Part shown: positions 52,362 to 61,290 of the stretch, piece after piece
Position numbering within the stretch: the stretch's first letter is position 1
Layout of the letters: each line of letters begins with the position of its first letter
From: Novosphingopyxis iocasae
GTDB lineage: Bacteria > Pseudomonadota > Alphaproteobacteria > Sphingomonadales > Sphingomonadaceae
DNA: 64,000 nt
Assembly (NCBI RefSeq): GCF_014334095.1
Contig: NZ_CP060495.1
Span: forward strand, 1,325,001-1,389,000
Reading direction: 5' to 3'
Notes under the pieces: model-generated
Databases searched by the model: none
What the model saw: the letters and a program-made list of their open reading frames with translations, nothing else
What the model was told of the DNA's origin: nothing
Program-made: the position numbers and the translations under genes

Positions 52362-53447
52362 GTGATGATGACATGCTTCGACCAAGTTCGTGAAATGACC
52401 GAGCGCGTTCGTCCCAGGGACAAGATGGGGCCGCTCGCGCGTCAGGCGGTGGCGGTCCGCGCGATGGGATCGCCCTTTGTGGCAGCGGTGCTGGAAGCCG
52501 GCGAACGCCAGCTCTTGCGCGCGCCGAAGACTGCAGCGCTGATCGCCGCCTGGCCGAGCGACCGCGCGGCCGATGCCTTGGCGATGCGCTTCAACGCTGC
52601 GCTGCATGCGCTGGCGCGTGCTGGCGACGATGCCGCACTGAGCCTTCTCTACAGCACCTATGATGGCGATTTCGACCGGGTGATCGGTGACGCGATGGCT
52701 GCCGCGGACGGCGAGATCGCGATATGGATGCGCTTTCCGCCGCAAACCAACGAAGTGGGCCGAACCGCCGCGATCATGGCGGCGCTGATGGTGCTCGACA
52801 AATCGGTCGGCCTACCCGTCGATCTGTACGAACTGGGCACGAGCGCGGGGCTCAACCTCAATCTCGATCGCTATGCTTTCGATCTGGGCGGTAAGCGGGT
52901 TGGCAATCCTGCCTCACCGGTCAAGATAGCGCCGGCGTGGCACGGGCCGTCGCCCGAACCGCGTGCGGTGACGATCCGGTCCGCGCGCGGCGTAGACCTG
53001 CGCCCGCTCGACGTCACCGATCTGGAGGCTTGCGAGCGGCTGATGGCCTATGTCTGGGCGGACGAAAACGGCCGCTCCCGCCGGCTTGCGGAAGCGCTGC
53101 GCATCGCACGCGCCCATCCCCCTCAGGTGGATCAGGGCGACATCACGCACTGGCTTCCCGCAATCCTGGCCGCGCCGCAGGATGAGGGAACATGCCGGGT
53201 GGTCACCCATTCGATGGCCCTGCAATATCTGGACGGTCCCTCCCGCGCCATTGTGGAAGAGGCTTTTGTAAGCGCGGGTGCACGCGCGACTGCCGATCGC
53301 CCGCTTGCTCGCATCAGCTTCGAATGGACACCTGCGCGCGATGCCGTTCACCTCTCGCTGACGAGCTGGCCCAGCGGCACCAAACGCCACCTTGCCACAT
53401 GCCACGCTTATGGCGCGTGGATCGACTGGCATCACCGAACATTTTAG
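52362..53447 (+). CDS. DUF2332 family protein
   Basis: A 361-residue cytoplasmic protein of the DUF2332 family. Patterns include TNEVGRTAAIMAAL near residue 130, LYELGTSAGLNLNLDRYAF near 155 (Rossmann/methyltransferase-like), DLRPLDVTDLEACERLMAYVW and an N-terminal half of helices. The GTSAGLN motif looks like a SAM-binding loop but no activity is known to me. Starts 8 bases after the chemoreceptor stop, so it is probably co-transcribed. Its link to chemotaxis is unexplained. Confidence 0.85.
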   Translation: MMMTCFDQVREMTERVRPRDKMGPLARQAVAVRAMGSPFVAAVLEAGERQLLRAPKTAALIAAWPSDRAADALAMRFNAALHALARAGDDAALSLLYSTYDGDFDRVIGDAMAAADGEIAIWMRFPPQTNEVGRTAAIMAALMVLDKSVGLPVDLYELGTSAGLNLNLDRYAFDLGGKRVGNPASPVKIAPAWHGPSPEPRAVTIRSARGVDLRPLDVTDLEACERLMAYVWADENGRSRRLAEALRIARAHPPQVDQGDITHWLPAILAAPQDEGTCRVVTHSMALQYLDGPSRAIVEEAFVSAGARATADRPLARISFEWTPARDAVHLSLTSWPSGTKRHLATCHAYGAWIDWHHRTF

Positions 53448-53514
53448 GTTCCGGTCAAGGCAGAAACAGCGCGTCGCTCCATTGCAGGTTCGCAGATTAA
53501 GTCTGATTTAGGTT

Positions 53515-53548
53515 TCCAATACAATAAGGGCGGACCGAAGCCCGCCCC
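53515..53548 (-). terminator. Intrinsic terminator of the minus-strand TonB receptor
   Basis: On the minus strand a 6-bp GGGCGG/CCGCCC stem with an 8-base loop (53,547-53,528) is followed by TTATTGTATT, typical of a rho-independent terminator, 27 bases after the receptor stop. It also stands downstream of the DUF2332 gene on the plus strand. Confidence 0.7.
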
Positions 53549-53574
53549 TCTGCCATTTGCGCTCTAACGCTGCC

Positions 53575-56500
53575 TTAGAACTTGAAGCCCGCTGCGATGC
53601 CGTAGCGGCGCGGTTCTACGGTGAAGACGTTGGTGTAGAGGCCCGAGCTGGGATCGGTCAGATACTGACCGGTGATCGCGTTGTTATCGAACAGGTTCTG
53701 CACGAAGCCACGCACGAACCAGCGCTCCTGGTCGCCGTTCAGCTGGATCTGCGCATTGGCCAGCGCATAGCCTTCGATCTTGTCGATCTCCAGATTCTGC
53801 GGGCGGGCGTAATAGCCGCCGGTGTAGACCAGGTCTCCGCGCAGCTGCAGGCTCATGCCATTATCGAACGGGATGACATATTGCGCACCGGCCGAGAATT
53901 TGACGTTCGGCGCGCCGGGCAGTTCGTTGCCCGTAAGATCCTGCGTCACGCCCGTGGGCAGCAGCGGGGCGCTGGAGGCGGGATCGAGCTGGAAGGGCAG
54001 CGGGCCGGGGCCGAAGATGCTGCCGAGTAGCGCGTTCAGCGGGGCCGGAGCGCCGCCTGCCACCGCTGCGGTCAGCAGATCGCAAGACGAGATCGCACCG
54101 CGCGCATTGGTGCCGGGAACCGGCGTCGTGCCGGGACGGAACAGCGCCTCGCCATTGGCCGGTCCGCTCGCGGCATTCAGGAAGCCGTTCACCACGGAAA
54201 CCAGCGCATCGCCGCTGACGCCGCCCGTGGGGATCAGCACGCAGTTCGCCGCGCTCGCCACATCCTTGATGATGGTGACGTCCGGACGGCCGCCCGAAGG
54301 ATCGCGCGGATCGGTGAGGTTCAGGCCCTTGATCCGCGTCTGCAGATAGCTGAAGCCCAGGTTGACCGTGAACTCGGGAGTCGGCCGGATGATGGCCTCC
54401 AGCTCGGCGCCGTAAATATCCGCATCGGTATTGTCGTTGAACGAGGTGCGGTTGAGGATGCGGCTGATCTGCAGGTTCTTGTAGCTATAGTAGAACGCCG
54501 CACCATTCAGTTGCAGCACGCCGTTCGCGAAGGTGTTCTTCGAACCGATTTCGAACGCATCGATATTTTCCGGAGCGAAGGTGACGGGCGCATTCAGCGT
54601 GGGGTTTACCGGCGGGTTCACGCCGCCCGATTTGTAGCCGCGCGAATAGCTGGCGTAGAGCAGATTGTCCGGCGTCGCCTGGAAATCGAGCACCACGCGC
54701 CCGGTCACGTCGTCGAAGCCGACTTCGGTGTCGCGGAAGGGTTGGTTGCCCGGAATCGACGGGTCGGCGTCATAGCCGGGATAACCGATCAGCTGATCGA
54801 AGCTGGTGGTACCGATCGCGCCGATGACGTCCAGGATCGGGCTGCGTGCGCGAACCGTCTTCTGGTCGTTGGAATAGCGCGCTCCCACCGTCAGCTTCAG
54901 CCGATCGGTAAACTCCAGATAGGCTTCGCCGAAAATGCCGTAGCTCTTCAGGTCGTAGCGCCCCACGGTGTTGGCGAAATAGGGCGGAGCCAGGAAAAGC
55001 CCGTCTCCACCACCGGCCGCACCGAGCACGGCCGAGCCATATTCCAAGCCTGTGGAAACCACGAAATAATCGCCGTTCCTCACCTTCTGATCGACATAGA
55101 TGCCGCCCAGCAGGAAGTTGAACATCCCGTCGAAATCGGACGAGATCTTGCCTTCGACCGACCATTGATCGCTGCTGGAGCGTGAACGGTCGAAATCGAT
55201 CGAGCGGGTAGAGCAGCCGAAACGGTTGCCGCCGAACTGACCGACCAGGTCGCTGCCCGGATAGGATGCGCAAAGCTGATTGTTCTGCAGCACCGCGCCC
55301 ACGCTATTGGGGAAAAGCTGCGCGGCGGCATTAGCGCGGGCGAAGCTTTCGGCCGAGAAGGGATCGGATGTGGCCAGCGTGTAATCCACGCTGCTGTCCA
55401 CCTCGTCATGCGTAAAGCCGCCGGATAGGGTGAAATCGAACTGGCCGATGCGCTGATAGAATTTGCCGAGGATGTGATATTCTTCGGCGAAATAGGTCGG
55501 CGTGAAATCGACATTCACCGTTCGCAGATCGCTGGGGTTCACCGTACCGGCGAAGATGTCCGGACGATTGGTGAGGTTGGCAATGCCTAGATTGCCGAGC
55601 ACCCCGCCCTGCGCCAGCGATTGCAGCGCGAACAGCTGGCGCGAAGACAGGGCCGCACCCAGCGTGGCGTTGCCGTTTGTCGTCTCATATTCCAGCCGGT
55701 CTGGCGAACAGCCGAGGATGGCCGTTACGTCGCGGTTACAGAGCTGTTTCTGGATGCGCGAGCGGTTGTCGTCCTCGTGGAAATAATAGCCGATGATATC
55801 GAGCACGGTGTCCGGGCTCGGCTCGAACCGCACGGTGCCGCGGATCGCATAAAGATCGCGGTCATCGATCCGGCTGTTGTCGAACTCGTTGAAGGTATAG
55901 CCGTCGCGGTTCAGATAATAGCCGGCCAGCCGCACACCGAACACGTCGCCCAGCGGCACGTTGACCATACCCTTCAGGCGGATCGAGTTGTAATTGCCAT
56001 ATTCAGCCTCGCCCGCCGCGTGGAAGCCGGACAGATCGGGCTTGGCGGTGATGACGTTAACCACGCCGGAGGTCGCGTTGCGGCCGAACAGCGTACCCTG
56101 CGGCCCGCGAAGGACTTCAATCCGCTCCAGATCGAAATACTCCGCCTCGAACAGGCGGGTGGAAAGCAGCGGGATATCGTTGGAGTGGATCGCCGTCGCG
56201 CTGTCGCAGGAGAAGCCTACGCAAAGATCGCCCACGCCGCGGATTGTAAAGGACGATGTGGTGAAGTTGCCCTTGGAAAAGACCACGTTCGGCAAGCTCG
56301 CCTGCAGATCGAGCGCGTTGTCGATCTGCTGCGCGGCCAGCGCTTCCTCACTAAAGGCGGACACCGCGATCGGCACGTCCTGCAGCCGCTCGGACTGGCG
56401 CTGCGCGGTGACGACGATATCGCCGTACAGCGGCGCGGACCGGGCCACTTGCTGCGCCTGCGAATTGGCCTGATTGGTATCGGTGGGGCTTTCCTGCGCA

Positions 56501-56628
56501 TCGGCCTGGTTTGGAAGAACACCCTGTGCGGCGTCGATTTCCGTGCTGGGGTCCTGCGTCTGCTGCGCGAAGGCAGGCACAGACAAGGCGCTGGCAGCGC
56601 ACGCGACAAGCAACAGCGATTTACGCAT
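53575..56628 (-). CDS. TonB-dependent receptor, second large type
   Basis: A 1,017-residue outer-membrane receptor: signal ending VPAFAQQ, an N-terminal stretch rich in Gln/Asp/Thr, DIVVTAQRQSERLQDVPIAVS plug start (shown here in parts), IEVLRGPQGTLFGRNATSG and barrel end PRRYGIAAGFKF. It is of the same broad group as the receptor at 47,792 but divergent in sequence. Two insertions rich in Gly/Pro occur near residues 800-880. It faces away from the radical SAM gene; substrate unknown. Confidence 0.93.
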   Translation of the reverse strand: MRKSLLLVACAASALSVPAFAQQTQDPSTEIDAAQGVLPNQADAQESPTDTNQANSQAQQVARSAPLYGDIVVTAQRQSERLQDVPIAVSAFSEEALAAQQIDNALDLQASLPNVVFSKGNFTTSSFTIRGVGDLCVGFSCDSATAIHSNDIPLLSTRLFEAEYFDLERIEVLRGPQGTLFGRNATSGVVNVITAKPDLSGFHAAGEAEYGNYNSIRLKGMVNVPLGDVFGVRLAGYYLNRDGYTFNEFDNSRIDDRDLYAIRGTVRFEPSPDTVLDIIGYYFHEDDNRSRIQKQLCNRDVTAILGCSPDRLEYETTNGNATLGAALSSRQLFALQSLAQGGVLGNLGIANLTNRPDIFAGTVNPSDLRTVNVDFTPTYFAEEYHILGKFYQRIGQFDFTLSGGFTHDEVDSSVDYTLATSDPFSAESFARANAAAQLFPNSVGAVLQNNQLCASYPGSDLVGQFGGNRFGCSTRSIDFDRSRSSSDQWSVEGKISSDFDGMFNFLLGGIYVDQKVRNGDYFVVSTGLEYGSAVLGAAGGGDGLFLAPPYFANTVGRYDLKSYGIFGEAYLEFTDRLKLTVGARYSNDQKTVRARSPILDVIGAIGTTSFDQLIGYPGYDADPSIPGNQPFRDTEVGFDDVTGRVVLDFQATPDNLLYASYSRGYKSGGVNPPVNPTLNAPVTFAPENIDAFEIGSKNTFANGVLQLNGAAFYYSYKNLQISRILNRTSFNDNTDADIYGAELEAIIRPTPEFTVNLGFSYLQTRIKGLNLTDPRDPSGGRPDVTIIKDVASAANCVLIPTGGVSGDALVSVVNGFLNAASGPANGEALFRPGTTPVPGTNARGAISSCDLLTAAVAGGAPAPLNALLGSIFGPGPLPFQLDPASSAPLLPTGVTQDLTGNELPGAPNVKFSAGAQYVIPFDNGMSLQLRGDLVYTGGYYARPQNLEIDKIEGYALANAQIQLNGDQERWFVRGFVQNLFDNNAITGQYLTDPSSGLYTNVFTVEPRRYGIAAGFKF

Positions 56629-56908
56629 GGTTCATCCTCTCCCATTTGGTGCCGCCCCGATATCGAGGCGGATGGCCGTTTTTGCGGCTTCGTCCCCATT
56701 CATCCTATCGCGATCCACCTTTGTCCAGAGCGTTCAGCATTTTCCGTACCGAAAAAATGAAAGTGCGGTTCACTTGTTGCGCTGTGGCTACAGACCGGGC
56801 CATTTTTCTGCTCCGTTGAACCTACTGGCCGGGCGAAGAAACATGAGGGGACTTTTCTTTGCCGCTTGCAGCGCAACCCGGGCGGGTCTAGAACATTGAG
56901 CGAACATC

Positions 56909-58150
56909 ATGGCCCAGCTCGATCGATCCCAGAAACTCGAAATCCTCGCGGACGCCGCGAAATATGACGCGTCTTGCGCGTCATCGGGTTCGATCAAGCG
57001 CGGCAGCAGCAAGACCGGGGGCATCGGGTCAACGACTGGCATGGGCATCTGCCACAGCTACGCGCCGGACGGCCGGTGCATCTCGCTGTTGAAAATCCTG
57101 CTGACGAACTACTGCATGTTCGACTGTCATTATTGCATTAACCGCTCGTCCAGCGGGGTGCGCCGCGCGGCGTTTACGGTGGACGAGGTCGTCGATCTCA
57201 CGCTCGATTTCTACAAGCGCAATTATATCGAAGGGCTTTTCCTTTCGTCCGGCATCATTCGCTCGCCCGATTACACGATGGAACTGCTGGTGCAGGTGGC
57301 CAAGAAGTTGCGCATCGAGCATAAGTTCGGCGGGTACATCCATCTGAAAACCATTCCGGAGGCTGACCCGGATTTGCTGGCCGACGCGGGGCTCTATGCC
57401 GATCGGCTGTCGATCAATATCGAACTGCCGAGCGATGCGGCAATCGAGGAGTTCGCACCGGAAAAGAGCGGGCCGCTCATCCGCAAAACCATGGCGGACC
57501 TTTCCGGCCGGATCACCGAAGCGAAGGTGGAACGGCGCAAAAGCCGCAAGGCACCGCTGTTCGCGCCGGGCGGGCACAGCACGCAAATGATCGTGGGCGC
57601 GGACGCTTCGGACGATGCCGCGATCCTTCAGACCAGTTCGAAGCTCTACACTGGCGTCGGCCTGAAGCGCGTCTATTATTCCGCATTCAGCCCGATCCCC
57701 GACGCGAGCAAGCGCCTGCCGCTCGCCGCACCACCTCTGATGCGCGAACACCGGCTTTATCAGGCAGACTGGATGTTACGCTTCTATGGCTTTTCAGTGA
57801 GCGAAATCTTGGGCGGCGCGCAGGGCGGCCATCTTGATTTGGAGGTCGATCCCAAGCTCGCCTGGGCGCTGATGAACCGCGATCAATTCCCCGTCGATCT
57901 GAACCGCGCCCCGCGCGAGATGCTGCTGCGGGTACCGGGCCTCGGCACCAAAGGCGTCGGCGCAATCCTGCGTGCGCGGCGGTTCGGGCGGCTACGTCTG
58001 GCCGATGTCGAACGGCTGTGCCGGTCCACGAAGAAGATGCGGGCCTGGATTATCGCGGCGGACTGGCATCCGGGCCGCTGGCTCGATGGCGCAAACTTGC
58101 GCAGCAAGATGGTCCGCCCCGCCCGGCAGATGGAATTGTTCGCGGCGTGA
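56909..58150 (+). CDS. Putative DNA modification/repair radical SAM protein (TIGR03916-type)
   Basis: A 413-residue radical SAM protein. Cluster motif C-x3-C-x2-C is CMFDCHYC (Cys69, 73, 76) preceded by three more cysteines at 23, 48 and 57 (SCASSGS, GICHSYAPDGRC) as in its family. The C-terminus carries a helix-hairpin-helix DNA-binding motif (LNRAPREMLLRVPGLGTKGV, then GAILRARRFGRL). The family is described as a putative DNA modification or repair protein that travels with a DUF4130/UdgX partner, which is the next gene (13 bases away). Reaction unknown. ATG 56,909 chosen, no close alternative. Confidence 0.9.
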   Translation: MAQLDRSQKLEILADAAKYDASCASSGSIKRGSSKTGGIGSTTGMGICHSYAPDGRCISLLKILLTNYCMFDCHYCINRSSSGVRRAAFTVDEVVDLTLDFYKRNYIEGLFLSSGIIRSPDYTMELLVQVAKKLRIEHKFGGYIHLKTIPEADPDLLADAGLYADRLSINIELPSDAAIEEFAPEKSGPLIRKTMADLSGRITEAKVERRKSRKAPLFAPGGHSTQMIVGADASDDAAILQTSSKLYTGVGLKRVYYSAFSPIPDASKRLPLAAPPLMREHRLYQADWMLRFYGFSVSEILGGAQGGHLDLEVDPKLAWALMNRDQFPVDLNRAPREMLLRVPGLGTKGVGAILRARRFGRLRLADVERLCRSTKKMRAWIIAADWHPGRWLDGANLRSKMVRPARQMELFAA

Positions 58151-58163
58151 GGACGGCCCCGTC

Positions 58164-59594
58164 ATGATCCGCATCGCCCTCGCCTCCCAAACCGATATCG
58201 CCGGATGGCGCGAGGCGGCGCGCAAACTGCTGCTCGCGGGCGTGATTCCCGCCCGTGTAGAGTTCAACATCGGCACCGAAACCCTGTTCGACGAGGGCGA
58301 CCCCATCCCCCCGCCGGGCGACCGCAAGCCGGTGATTTCCAAAGAACTGCTCGGCGATATCCAGACCGCGCTGCTCCACAGCGATCCGGAGCGGTTTGCG
58401 CTCGCCTATCGCATCGTGTTCCGCGCGCAGACCCAGCCGAAAATCCATCAGAACCCGGCCGATCCGGACATGTACACGCTGCGCGCGCTCGCCAAATCGG
58501 TGCGCCGCGACATCCACAAGATGCACGCCTTCGTGCGCTTCCGCAAAGTGGGCGAGGAAAACGGGCGCGAAAGCTTCGTTTCCTGGTTCGAGCCGGAACA
58601 TCACATCACCGAAGCAGTCGCGAAATTCTTCCAGAACCGCTTCACCGGGATGAACTGGCTGATCGTGACGCCGGAGGCCAGCATTGCCTGGGACGGCAAA
58701 AAGCTGGAGGTCGGCCCCGGCGGGCAGAAGTCCGATGTGCCGCAGGAGGATGCGGTGGAGAGCGAATGGAAGACCTATTACGCCTCCATTTTCAATCCGG
58801 CTCGGCTGAAGACGAAGGCGATGATGGCAGAAATGCCCGCAAAATATTGGAAAAACCTGCCCGAAGCCGCGTTGATCCCCGGCCTCACACGCGAGGCGGA
58901 AGCACGGATGAACGCCATGATCGACAATGCCTCGCCGGACGGCGAAAACGCCCCCGCCATTGCGGTGAAGGAGACGCAGGCGCCTGCTCATGCCAGCGGC
59001 GGATTCGACGGGCTGAAGCCGCTCTACGACGCGCTACGCGCGGCAAACGATTGGCCGCGCGAGGATTTTTCCGATCGGCTCGTGCCCGGCGAAGGGCCGA
59101 AGGATGCCCGGATGATGTTCGTCGGCGAACAGCCCGGCGATCAGGAGGATCAGGCCGGACGCCCCTTCGTCGGCCCCGCCGGCCAGCTGCTGGACCGCGC
59201 CTTCGCCGCCGCGCAGATCGACCGCGGCGAGGCTTATGTCACCAATGCAGTGAAGCGCTTCAAGTTCGTCCAGCGCGGCAAGCGGCGCATCCATTCCAAG
59301 CCCAGCAATGACGATATCGAATATTATCGCTGGTGGCTGGAGCAGGAGCGGCAGGTGGTGGAGCCGCAGGTGATCGTGGCGCTGGGTGCCACCGCAGTGC
59401 GCGCACTGACCGGCAAGACACTCACCATATCACGCAACCGCAGCCAGCTCATCGACTATATCGGATCTTCCAAGCTGCTGATCACCGTGCACCCCAGCTA
59501 TCTTCTGCGCCTGCCGGACGGCGCGGGGCAGAAGGTGGAGTTTGAAAAACTGGTGCGCGACTTGTCCTTGGCAAAAAGCGCCCTGCCCGCATGA
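58164..59594 (+). CDS. DUF4130 (TIGR03915)-UdgX fusion protein without cysteines
   Basis: A 476-residue fusion. Residues 1-250 are the SAM-linked DUF4130 domain (YRIVFRAQTQ, WFEPEHHITEAVAKFF, FNPARLKTKAM, MPAKYWKNLPEA). Residues 281-470 are a family-4-like uracil-DNA glycosylase fold of UdgX type: GEQPGDQEDQAGRPFVGPAG, VTNAVKRFKF, crosslinking loop KRRIHSKP (373-380, His377) and HPSYLLR. UdgX members bind uracil in DNA covalently through this His and normally hold an Fe-S cluster on four cysteines. This whole protein has no cysteine, so the cluster ligands are missing. It overlaps the small downstream gene by four bases. Confidence 0.9.
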   Translation: MIRIALASQTDIAGWREAARKLLLAGVIPARVEFNIGTETLFDEGDPIPPPGDRKPVISKELLGDIQTALLHSDPERFALAYRIVFRAQTQPKIHQNPADPDMYTLRALAKSVRRDIHKMHAFVRFRKVGEENGRESFVSWFEPEHHITEAVAKFFQNRFTGMNWLIVTPEASIAWDGKKLEVGPGGQKSDVPQEDAVESEWKTYYASIFNPARLKTKAMMAEMPAKYWKNLPEAALIPGLTREAEARMNAMIDNASPDGENAPAIAVKETQAPAHASGGFDGLKPLYDALRAANDWPREDFSDRLVPGEGPKDARMMFVGEQPGDQEDQAGRPFVGPAGQLLDRAFAAAQIDRGEAYVTNAVKRFKFVQRGKRRIHSKPSNDDIEYYRWWLEQERQVVEPQVIVALGATAVRALTGKTLTISRNRSQLIDYIGSSKLLITVHPSYLLRLPDGAGQKVEFEKLVRDLSLAKSALPA

Positions 59595-59902
59595 GCGAGC
59601 CGCCCAAAACGCCGGACGGGCGCTATATCGTAGTCGACGGAACCCTATGGCGCGCCACCCGCCCCGATCTGGAGCCGGAGCGCGAGAAGGCATTGGTCCG
59701 CACCCTCATGGACGCCCGCCGCGCCATCGGCCAAGCCGAGGACGGCACGGACGTCACCGCCCACCGCCGCCGCGTCGACGAGGCCAAGCGGGCTTTAGGC
59801 GAACGCGGCCCCGTCTGGTGGAACGACGGCGCGCCGGATTACAATCGTTACAAGGTGGAAAACACGCCCTATGCCGACTGGTGGGCAGAACGGGAGGGCT
59901 AA
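59591..59902 (+). CDS. Small conserved protein following UdgX
   Basis: A 103-residue basic protein with no signal or membrane span. It begins RYIVVDGTLWRATRPDLEPE, has a helical middle (RRRVDEAKRALGERG) and ends VWWNDGAPDYNRYKVENTPY. I recall it only as a widespread conserved protein of unknown function. It overlaps the UdgX gene by four bases (ATGA), so it is translationally coupled. Its role, possibly in the same repair module, is inference. Confidence 0.75.
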   Translation: MSEPPKTPDGRYIVVDGTLWRATRPDLEPEREKALVRTLMDARRAIGQAEDGTDVTAHRRRVDEAKRALGERGPVWWNDGAPDYNRYKVENTPYADWWAEREG

Positions 59903-60000
59903 GCGGCGAACCGGCGCTTGAATAAGAAGTTTGTGTCGGGGACTAAGGTGAGTTTGCGACCGCCAGCTTTCCCGATCAAAAGACTGGAAGCTGACATTCC

Positions 60001-61140
60001 TCATTCCGGGACTATTTCTAGATCTTCGTCAAGACCGAGTTCGCCTAACGCGAAATTGCCTGCAGTTAATTTCTGACCTGGCTTCATCAGCAGACAGCGA
60101 CCGTAATACGCTGCGGGGGCGCTGTTCTTTTCCTCAAACGTTACGGCGGTTGCAATTGCATGTCGGCAAGTTCCCGCATCGATGTTGGCGCGTGCTTCGG
60201 CGGAGTAGGTCGGAGCCTCAAAATCTTCGTAGACAAGGGGCAGCGGATTGCCGCTCCGCGAAGGGGTGAGATAGAGAGTGCGGAACGCATCGAGCCAACC
60301 CGTCAACGCCATCGTTCTATGCTCTTCTTCGGAAGAGCGATCTACGAACGCCCATTTGAGCCCTTTTGGCGCTGAGGTCTCAAACGCCGCGACCAGCGTC
60401 TCCAGCCATAGGCCGTTTCGGTTTCCGACGCCTTCGTCGCCCATCGTGAAATAGATACGGCGGTTCGAGGCATCCTGTTTGGCCAGCTTCGCAGCAGCCT
60501 CGTCCACGATCCGTCCGCCGTCCCACCAAACGCTGGGCGTCAATGCGATATAATCATCGAACAGTTCGGGAGTTGCCAGAAAAGTATCGATGACGAACAG
60601 ACCGCCCAACGACACCGATGTCAGCGCTTTGCGCCCGGTCCGATAGCGTCCGGTCGCCCACGGGATGATGTCGGTTTCGAGATAGCGTCGAAATTGACTG
60701 GCCCCACCCGGCACCATACGATCGCCAAACACATCGCTCAGACGCTCCGGATCAATCCGAGTCCAATCCGGCGTAAGCTGGCTATAGCGATCCTTCGTTT
60801 TTACACCGATCAGGATGAAGGGCTCGAAGCTGGTCGAGAATTCGGCTTCGGCGGCAATACCGGAAAGTAGTTCAAAATCCTGGTCCGGCCCGCCGTCGAC
60901 CGAGAATACCACCGGATAGCGCCGCTTCGGGTCATCCGCATATCCCCTCGGCAGTCGCACGGTAACGATTTGCTCGTCGCCATAGACGGTCGAGCTAATA
61001 CGGTGGACCGATCCGATGACGATCGGAGTTCCATCGGGATCGGAAAGTACCGCATGATCGCTTTCCGGTTGCGCCATTGCGGGAGAACCAAAGGCCATCC
61101 CCGGAAGCAGCAGATACGAGAATAAAAACCTGTTGAACAC
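60001..61140 (-). CDS. Secreted alpha/beta-hydrolase esterase (esterase D / BesA-like)
   Basis: A 379-residue exported protein (signal SYLLLPGMAFGSPAMAQ). The esterase-D fold pattern is RYPVVFSVDGG, GASQFRRYLETDIIPWA, the nucleophile loop SVSLGGLF (Ser replacing the first Gly of G-x-S-x-G) and SVWWDGGRI, with His in EEEHRTMAL. This family includes ferri-siderophore esterases and other acyl esterases, and its C-terminus has an extra domain of about 70 residues. GTG start at 61,140 has GGAGGAGG upstream. Substrate unknown. Confidence 0.8.
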   Translation of the reverse strand: MFNRFLFSYLLLPGMAFGSPAMAQPESDHAVLSDPDGTPIVIGSVHRISSTVYGDEQIVTVRLPRGYADDPKRRYPVVFSVDGGPDQDFELLSGIAAEAEFSTSFEPFILIGVKTKDRYSQLTPDWTRIDPERLSDVFGDRMVPGGASQFRRYLETDIIPWATGRYRTGRKALTSVSLGGLFVIDTFLATPELFDDYIALTPSVWWDGGRIVDEAAAKLAKQDASNRRIYFTMGDEGVGNRNGLWLETLVAAFETSAPKGLKWAFVDRSSEEEHRTMALTGWLDAFRTLYLTPSRSGNPLPLVYEDFEAPTYSAEARANIDAGTCRHAIATAVTFEEKNSAPAAYYGRCLLMKPGQKLTAGNFALGELGLDEDLEIVPE

Positions 61141-61290
61141 TTTGCCTCCTCCCGGGAAATCGCACGCACTCTAGCCTTCGGAATCGTTCTCTCGCAACGA
61201 CCGGGTTCAGGTGGAAGTGACAACCCATCTAATGTCAGCGAAGCAGTCTGAGGCTGCTTTCACAAATTTACTTGTTCCCTGACCGCCCAC

